NCBI GenBank assembly: GCA_016649475.1
Contig: JAENXP010000034.1
Coordinates: forward strand, 1-10,298
Direction of reading: 5' to 3'
Origin: Burkholderiales bacterium
GTDB taxonomy: Bacteria; Pseudomonadota; Gammaproteobacteria; Burkholderiales; SG8-39
Length of the DNA: 10,298 nucleotides
Shown here: piece by piece, positions 6,998 to 10,298 of the stretch
Layout: each line of letters starts with the position of its first letter
How positions within the stretch are numbered: position 1 is the stretch's first letter
Notes under the pieces: generated by a model
The model's database searches: none
What the model saw: only the letters and a program-made list of their open reading frames with translations
What the model was told of the DNA's origin: nothing
Program-made: the position numbers and the translations under genes

Positions 6998-7420
6998 CGC
7001 TCCCCTTCTTGGTTACCTGAACATGCTCTTGTCTAAAACAAATTATGAGGCTGGGTCATCCCGAGGTGCCGGGTGTAGGTGAGCGCCCAAGTCTTCTAAC
7101 GCATGGCCGAAGGAGACCAGGGGATTCAAGTCTGAAGTGCAACAGCGTAGGAGTATAACTGATCCAGGGAGACCTCATGGACCACATTGAAGTCGATACG
7201 TCTTCCGGCATGCAAATAACATCATTGGCCACCAGTCGCGAGCGTCTCCTTCGGAGAACAAATGCGTGTGACTGATCTGGCCGGTTGTGCTGACTGACAC
7301 GCGCCGACCCGGAGCGGTCCCACAGCGTTGCGAAAAGCGGCCGCTCAATCTGTCTTATGTCATTCGGTCCGTTGTGGCAATTCTTGAATTATCTTGCGAT
7401 GCCGAACAGTTCCACCTTGC
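6998..7420. other. intergenic region upstream of nfeD, no confident gene
   Basis: 423 bases between the nfeD start and the end of the DUF6481-type gene. It must hold the nfeD promoter; CATAAT on the minus strand near 7045 is a possible -10, without a clear -35. A short plus-strand ORF, 7177-7275 (32 residues, MDHIEVDTSS start), follows AGGGAG at good spacing but has no family or codon support. The segment 7305-7348 resembles another intergenic segment of the window and is entered separately. Confidence 0.5.
7305..7348. repeat. diverged intergenic repeat-like element, copy A
   Basis: 44 bases beginning CGACCCGGAGCGG and ending AAGCGGCCGCTCAA. Together with 8301-8344 it shares both ends at the same spacing: CGACC-x-G-x-AGC at the start and AAGC-xx-CCGCTCAA at the end (25 of 44 positions identical, counted by eye). 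GAGCGG (7312-7317) and CCGCTC (7341-7346) can pair. The pattern recalls the degenerate non-coding elements common between genes in soil Proteobacteria. Confidence 0.4.
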
Positions 7421-7804
7421 TTATTTCCGGCGCGCTCCGGCTTTGCGCGCGGCATACTTGGAGTCGCGCGCGGCCTTCTGATCCTTTTTGAGCGCTGCAT
7501 CGGCCTCCACTTGGGCAACGCGCTCGGCGTCTTTGCGGGCCTTTTCTTCTGTGACAGCGCGTGCTTGCCTGGCTTTCTCAGCCGCGCGCTCTGCGTCTCG
7601 CCGTTCTGCGGTGACTTGGTTCGCGTATTTGCGTTCGGCCGCGCGGACTTGGCGCGCTGTTTCCGTTTCCACCCGCGCAGCCTGCCGCTCGGCGGATTGT
7701 GCGTCGTTGCCCCGCGCCGTTGCCTGTATCTTTTCCAGTTGCGCTTGCTTCGCCTTGGCCGCCGTCTGCAAGCGCTCCGTGAAACCTGGTTCTTTACGAG
7801 ACAT
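7421..7804 (-). CDS. DUF6481-type Ala/Arg/Lys-rich coiled-coil protein
   Basis: 127 residues, almost wholly charged and alanine residues with heptad-like spacing, so a long alpha-helix or coiled coil. It has no signal peptide or membrane segment. The start (KEPGFTERLQTAAKAKQAQL) and end (QKAARDSKYAARKAGARRK) match my recollection of DUF6481 proteins, which begin near -EPxFxERxxxAAxAK and close with AARDARYAARKARK. The function of that family is unknown; nucleic-acid or ribosome association would fit the basic composition but is inference. ATG at 7804 follows AAGGA at very short spacing (one base), so translation may be weak or use another signal. The gene is 96 bases downstream of the small Lys/Gln-rich gene on the same strand, and they may share a transcript. 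Confidence 0.75.
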   Translation of the reverse strand: MSRKEPGFTERLQTAAKAKQAQLEKIQATARGNDAQSAERQAARVETETARQVRAAERKYANQVTAERRDAERAAEKARQARAVTEEKARKDAERVAQVEADAALKKDQKAARDSKYAARKAGARRK

Positions 7805-7855
7805 GTCCTTAATCTTTCATTTCAAAGCAGTCGCATAGGCGGCTGATATTGCTCC

Positions 7856-7865
7856 GTAAGCTTAC
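7856..7865. promoter_or_regulatory. 10-bp perfect palindrome upstream of the DUF6481-type gene
   Basis: GTAAGCTTAC lies 52-61 bases before the ATG at 7804, in the gap between two co-oriented small genes. It could be an operator for the downstream gene. A palindrome of this length may also occur by chance. Confidence 0.25.
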
Positions 7866-7900
7866 ACTGGACCCTTCGCGTGCTCAAATTCCGATTCCTT

Positions 7901-8029
7901 TCACGGAGTCCTGTTCGGTTGCTTATTCTGCTGCTGCTGCTTCTTCTTCTTCTCCTCCTCTTGCTCTTTCTTAGCTACCTTCTGTTTCTGACCCTTGTCC
8001 TTATCCTTTTTCCCGCCTTTGTCTCCCAT
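7901..8029 (-). CDS. 42-residue Lys/Gln/Glu-rich small protein (MGDKGG start)
   Basis: The frame runs from ATG at 8029 to TGA at 7901-7903, preceded by AAAAGGAG seven bases upstream, one of the best ribosome-binding sites in the window. The product is MGDKGGKKDKDKGQKQKVAK followed by an E/K/Q-rich run and a PNRTP end. It is soluble, strongly basic and probably disordered. I recall very small proteins starting MGDKG/MADKGSKDKGK in many Proteobacteria, of unknown function; this one belongs with them by start and composition. The middle (7928-7960) is built of pure codon runs, three GAG, four AAG and four CAG, which could slip in replication. Read on the other strand the same DNA gives a poly-leucine ORF, which is an artefact. 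The DUF6481-type gene follows 96 bases downstream. Confidence 0.72.
   Translation of the reverse strand: MGDKGGKKDKDKGQKQKVAKKEQEEEKKKKQQQQNKQPNRTP
7928..7960. repeat. compound trinucleotide microsatellite inside the small Lys/Gln-rich gene
   Basis: On the plus strand it reads (CTG)4(CTT)4(CTC)3 without interruption, 33 bases, in frame with the minus-strand gene as Glu3-Lys4-Gln4. Loss or gain of units would change protein length in whole residues and not break the frame. Confidence 0.9.
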
Positions 8030-8437
8030 TGCAGGGCTCCTTTTCGTTTGCACTCTTCGTTTCGCCGTGAGGCGCGTACCCTCTCCAATCTGCGCGCCTA
8101 TTATGCTCGCTTATGCCAAAAGGCCGCAGATTGGTGAGTTCTTGACGGAAGGGGGAGCAAATGAACGGTCGGTACGGAAATGTAACAAGGATGGTCGGCT
8201 CCTAGCCGGGAGCACGAATTGGCCAAGGCCCGCTTCGGAGCCGCTGCGATTCGATGGCGGCTTTTCGGTGCGTGAACTTGAGTTGTCCGAGGCTCACTTT
8301 CGACCAGAAGCTGCAGGTTGCGCTTCTCGAAAGCTACCGCTCAAGCGTACACTAACGGCGAGCCAGGGTTGCATGGGACTTTTCGTTCGCCGCATCCCGG
8401 TACTTGCTCTACTTCGTGATTCTCGACGGAGGATCAA
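8030..8437. other. divergent intergenic region with hairpins, no confident gene
   Basis: 408 bases between the starts of two divergent genes, so promoters for both must lie here. I see no convincing -10/-35 pair. Hairpins present are GCTCC/GGAGC (8198-8213) and AGAAGC/GCTTCT (8306-8327, extended by GCA/TGC with one bulged base). The stretch 8215-8345 has the look of degenerate intergenic repeat DNA (GAATTGGCC, GATGGCGGCTTTTCGG) and not of coding sequence. Confidence 0.5.
8301..8344. repeat. diverged intergenic repeat-like element, copy B
   Basis: 44 bases from CGACCAGAAGC to AAGCTACCGCTCAA, the partner of 7305-7348 described above. Here the internal hairpin AGAAGC/GCTTCT (8306-8327) uses different bases from the pairing in copy A, so only the ends and length are conserved. 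Confidence 0.4.
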
Positions 8438-9448
8438 GTGGACAGACGTGACGCCATAGCCGCACTGCTTGTGCTGGGCGCGACTGCCGGGCCGCTGCTC
8501 AAATATTCGCAGGCGCAAGCGCTGCGCAAGCCTTATCGCATAGCGCTGCTTCCGGATCTCGCTGCGTCTGCCACGCATCTACTGAGCTTGTTTGCCGAAA
8601 CCCTGCGCGAGTCGGGCCGCATCGAGGGGCGCGACTTCATCTTCTACCGTTCTGGGATCTTTTACGGCCAGGACATCGAACGCTCTGTCAGGCTCGTTGT
8701 GGACGAGAAGCCCGATCTGATTTTCGCTATCAATCTGGGCTACGCCATCGCGGCGCACAAGCTCACCAAAACAATACCGATTGTCATGTGGATGGCCGGC
8801 TTTCCGGTGGTGGAGGGCGGCGTGGCCCAGAGTCTTGCGCGACCGGGCAAAAACGTGACCGGTATGACCATCTATGCGGGAGCCCAGATTTTCGGGAAAC
8901 TGGTCCAGTTGTTGCACGAAGCCAAGCCGGACATCAAGCGCATCGGCGCTTTGTTCACTTACCTTCCGCCTTTTATTCCGGCCGAGGAGGCCGAGCTCAT
9001 TATGAAGGAGCTGCGAGACGCGGGCCGGTCATTGGGAATAGCCGTGCGGATTCTTCAGATCGCAAAACCCGAACAGACGGCTGGCGCACTTGCAGCAGTC
9101 GTCGCAGAACGCATCGACGCATTGCTTCTCACCTCGGGCGTGCCGATAGCTTCGCACCAGAAGGAGATCATCCAGCTGGCGCTCGAAAAGCGCCTGCCGA
9201 CGATCGCGGACATTTCCATGGCTTGGGGCGGCCGGCCGCTGTTGAGCTACTCGGCGTCCTCGGACAGACTGGTCCGCAAGGCCGCGGCCTACGCAAACCG
9301 GATTCTTTGGGAGGGCGCCAAGCCGGGAGATCTCCCAATCCAGATGCCGTCCAAATTCGAGCTGATCGTCAATCTGAAAACCGCCAAAGCGATCGGTCTT
9401 ACCGTCCCGCAGTCGCTGCTGCTGCGCGCGGACAAGGTAATCGAGTAA
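8438..9448 (+). CDS. ABC transporter substrate-binding protein, ABC_sub_bind (PF04392-type) family
   Basis: 336 residues from GTG at 8438, with GGAGG five bases upstream. The N-terminus (MDRRDAIAALLVLGATAG) has a twin-arginine pair, a hydrophobic core and a likely cleavage site near SQAQA (about residue 28), so the protein is exported to the periplasm. The mature part is a two-lobed type-1 periplasmic-binding fold. Family landmarks are KPYRIALLPDLA, the GRIEGRDFIFYR strand, KTIPIVMWMAGFPVVEGGVA, SLARPGKNVTGMT and the closing LPIQMPSKFELIVNLKTAKA-IGLTVPQSLLLRADKVIE. The family is related to the tryptophan-binding TrpX proteins but the ligand of most members is unknown. No permease or ATPase gene is next to it, so it is an orphan or uses components encoded elsewhere. 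It stands alone on the plus strand. Confidence 0.93.
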   Translation: MDRRDAIAALLVLGATAGPLLKYSQAQALRKPYRIALLPDLAASATHLLSLFAETLRESGRIEGRDFIFYRSGIFYGQDIERSVRLVVDEKPDLIFAINLGYAIAAHKLTKTIPIVMWMAGFPVVEGGVAQSLARPGKNVTGMTIYAGAQIFGKLVQLLHEAKPDIKRIGALFTYLPPFIPAEEAELIMKELRDAGRSLGIAVRILQIAKPEQTAGALAAVVAERIDALLLTSGVPIASHQKEIIQLALEKRLPTIADISMAWGGRPLLSYSASSDRLVRKAAAYANRILWEGAKPGDLPIQMPSKFELIVNLKTAKAIGLTVPQSLLLRADKVIE

Positions 9449-9477
9449 TCCCTCCTGATCAGGACCTCTGGCCAGGG

Positions 9478-9502
9478 TGCGCTTTCCCGAAATGCCAAAG
9501 CG
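9478..9502 (+). terminator. candidate terminator hairpin after the substrate-binding protein gene
   Basis: GCGCTTT (9478-9484) and AAAGCGC (9496-9502) form a perfect seven-base stem around an 11-base loop, 30 bases past the stop codon; a G-T wobble and one more pair extend it. A separate 12-base palindrome, TCCTGATCAGGA, lies at 9452-9463. No T-run follows the hairpin, so termination may need Rho or be inefficient. Confidence 0.4.
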
Positions 9503-9989
9503 CGCGCACGACCCTGCGCTGCCTTTCAGGTCTCCAGGAAGCAGCCATATACTTCCCGCACAAACCGCTCCAGGCGACACGGTTTCGGATCTCGTCCTGG
9601 CAATGTGAATTTTCCACGTTTTCGACGGTAACTGTTCGCAGCGCCGACGCGGCCGCTTGCGCTACATTGGTCGTGTAGGTGCTGGCAGTTCGTCTTAGCC
9701 GCGAAGGCTGCACATATGCCGAATGCCCACATCACGTGTGCAAAGGAGATGCAGCTCGGTGGGTTCGCGGGCTGACCCGCGCATATGCGAAGGAACAAGA
9801 AATGAAAAAACGAACCGATCGAGAGGTTCGATTCGGAGTCTTGAATTCGGGATGCAGAGCCCGCCCTTGCGGTACTTCCTGTACCACTCTGCAGAGCAGC
9901 TAGCGGCCTGCACCCGCAGAGGGCTTCGTGTTTGTATCTGGCTACGCCTGCGTGTGCGATCATTTATCGTGAAACTAAGGAGATACATC
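9503..9989. other. long non-coding stretch with small hairpins
   Basis: No gene can be supported. A 33-residue plus-strand ORF (9802-9903, MKKRTDREVRFG start) has AAGGA seven bases before its ATG and contains the hairpin CGAACC/GGTTCG (9811-9830) within it; the product, with three Cys, matches no family I know. A tight GC hairpin, CGCGGG-CTGA-CCCGCG (9766-9781), lies just upstream. The hairpins and possible ORF could belong to the leader of the lipoprotein gene at 9990. Confidence 0.4.
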
Positions 9990-10151
9990 ATGAGCATTCG
10001 TAAAATTATTATGATTCTCGTATATGGGGCGTTGTTGGGTTTGCAAGCGTGTTCGTCGGTGCCATCGGCAGCTCTCCCCGATCAGGCGATTGGTGACTGC
10101 ACTACCGAGGCCAATGTAATGAAGAACGAATGCCACCAATCCGGTGAGTAG
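9990..10151 (+). CDS. 53-residue small lipoprotein
   Basis: The ATG at 9990 has AGGAG seven bases upstream (CTAAGGAGATACATC), an excellent ribosome-binding site. Residues 1-20 are a signal peptide: MSIRK, then IIMILVYGALLG. The lipobox L-Q-A-C places the lipidated cysteine at residue 21. The mature peptide is only 33 residues (CSSVPSAALPDQAIGDCTTE and on to HQSGE), with further cysteines at 37 and 48 that could form a disulfide in the periplasm. The residue after Cys21 is Ser, not Asp, so Lol sorting would send it to the outer membrane in a Gram-negative cell. It resembles entericidin-sized lipoproteins in length but not in sequence. I recognise no family. It is a single gene; no partner lies in the remaining window. 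Confidence 0.75.
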   Translation: MSIRKIIMILVYGALLGLQACSSVPSAALPDQAIGDCTTEANVMKNECHQSGE

Positions 10152-10168
10152 CTGACGCTTTGCGAGCG

Positions 10169-10209
10169 GCCGGCCAGATCTAACAATATTGGGTAAGGTG
10201 CCGGCCGGC
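10169..10209 (+). terminator. GC-rich inverted repeat downstream of the lipoprotein gene
   Basis: GCCGGCC (10169-10175) and GGCCGGC (10203-10209) can pair with a 27-base loop, beginning 18 bases after the stop codon. The right arm is itself a perfect 12-base palindrome, TGCCGGCCGGCA (10199-10210). No T-run follows. The element could stabilise the 3' end of the short mRNA or end transcription; both are tentative. Confidence 0.3.
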
Positions 10210-10298
10210 ATATTCAGGACTGTGTTTGGTCCCTCGATATCGGAGCAAGTCTGGTATTTCCGCACCTACTGTAATCATTTAAAGCCCCTGCTTATCTA

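Noticed and set aside
5834..7036. A 400-codon open frame on the plus strand
   Set aside because: It lies antisense to nfeD across almost its entire length; nfeD has clear domains and catalytic residues, while this product has none.
7177..7275. A 32-residue plus-strand ORF upstream of nfeD
   Set aside because: AGGGAG precedes its ATG, but the product has no family, the codon use is unremarkable and such short frames are common by chance.
7880..8137. An apparent poly-leucine membrane protein on the plus strand
   Set aside because: The leucines are the complement of the Lys/Glu/Gln codon runs of the minus-strand 42-residue gene, which has the better ribosome-binding site and a family-like start.
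9679..9903. A 74-codon Cys-containing plus-strand frame
   Set aside because: It has no ribosome-binding site at its GTG and only its last 33 codons have any translation signal; there is no domain similarity.

Overview
The window is high-GC chromosomal DNA of a Gram-negative bacterium. Several genes (the long NfeD/FloA pair, a TerB-like protein, a DUF2062 membrane protein, a molybdenum-hydroxylase FAD subunit, an ABC_sub_bind periplasmic protein and a lipobox lipoprotein) suggest a Proteobacterium. Betaproteobacteria (Burkholderiales/Rhodocyclales-like) is my best guess, but alpha is not excluded; this is inference from gene content only. I see no rRNA, tRNA, CRISPR array, transposase or phage structural gene.

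Layout. Bases 1-985 (+ strand) are the end of a CO-dehydrogenase/xanthine-oxidase-type hydroxylase operon: the C-terminus of the [2Fe-2S] small subunit, then the FAD-binding medium subunit. Bases 1043-6997 are a long minus-strand run. Read in its direction of transcription it holds a membrane-bound NfeD protease-type protein; the flotillin-like FloA, overlapping NfeD by ATGA; a single-pass membrane protein 11 bases later; an eRF1-like (baeRF-type) protein with a zinc ribbon; a TerB-like protein; a possible tiny coupled ORF; a DUF2062 membrane protein; and a Lar-like zinc-ribbon protein. Bases 7000-7420 are intergenic. Bases 7421-8029 (minus) carry two small highly charged genes, a 42-residue Lys/Gln-rich protein and a DUF6481-type Ala/Arg/Lys coiled-coil protein. 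A 408-base hairpin-rich spacer leads to a plus-strand ABC_sub_bind periplasmic protein (8438-9448). After another 541 bases with no convincing gene comes a 53-residue lipoprotein (9990-10151) and a GC-rich inverted repeat.

How the genes may work together. NfeD, FloA and the single-pass protein form one translationally linked unit that should act at membrane microdomains. The eRF1-like protein and TerB-like protein downstream have larger gaps and probably their own promoters. Their presence in the same run raises the possibility of a membrane/translation-stress neighbourhood, but nothing in the sequence proves a shared function. The most useful small discoveries are the 42-residue Lys/Gln-rich gene with a strong ribosome-binding site, the DUF2062 gene whose N-terminal homology extends upstream of any canonical start codon, the apparently leaderless Lar-like gene, and two diverged copies of an intergenic repeat-like element.
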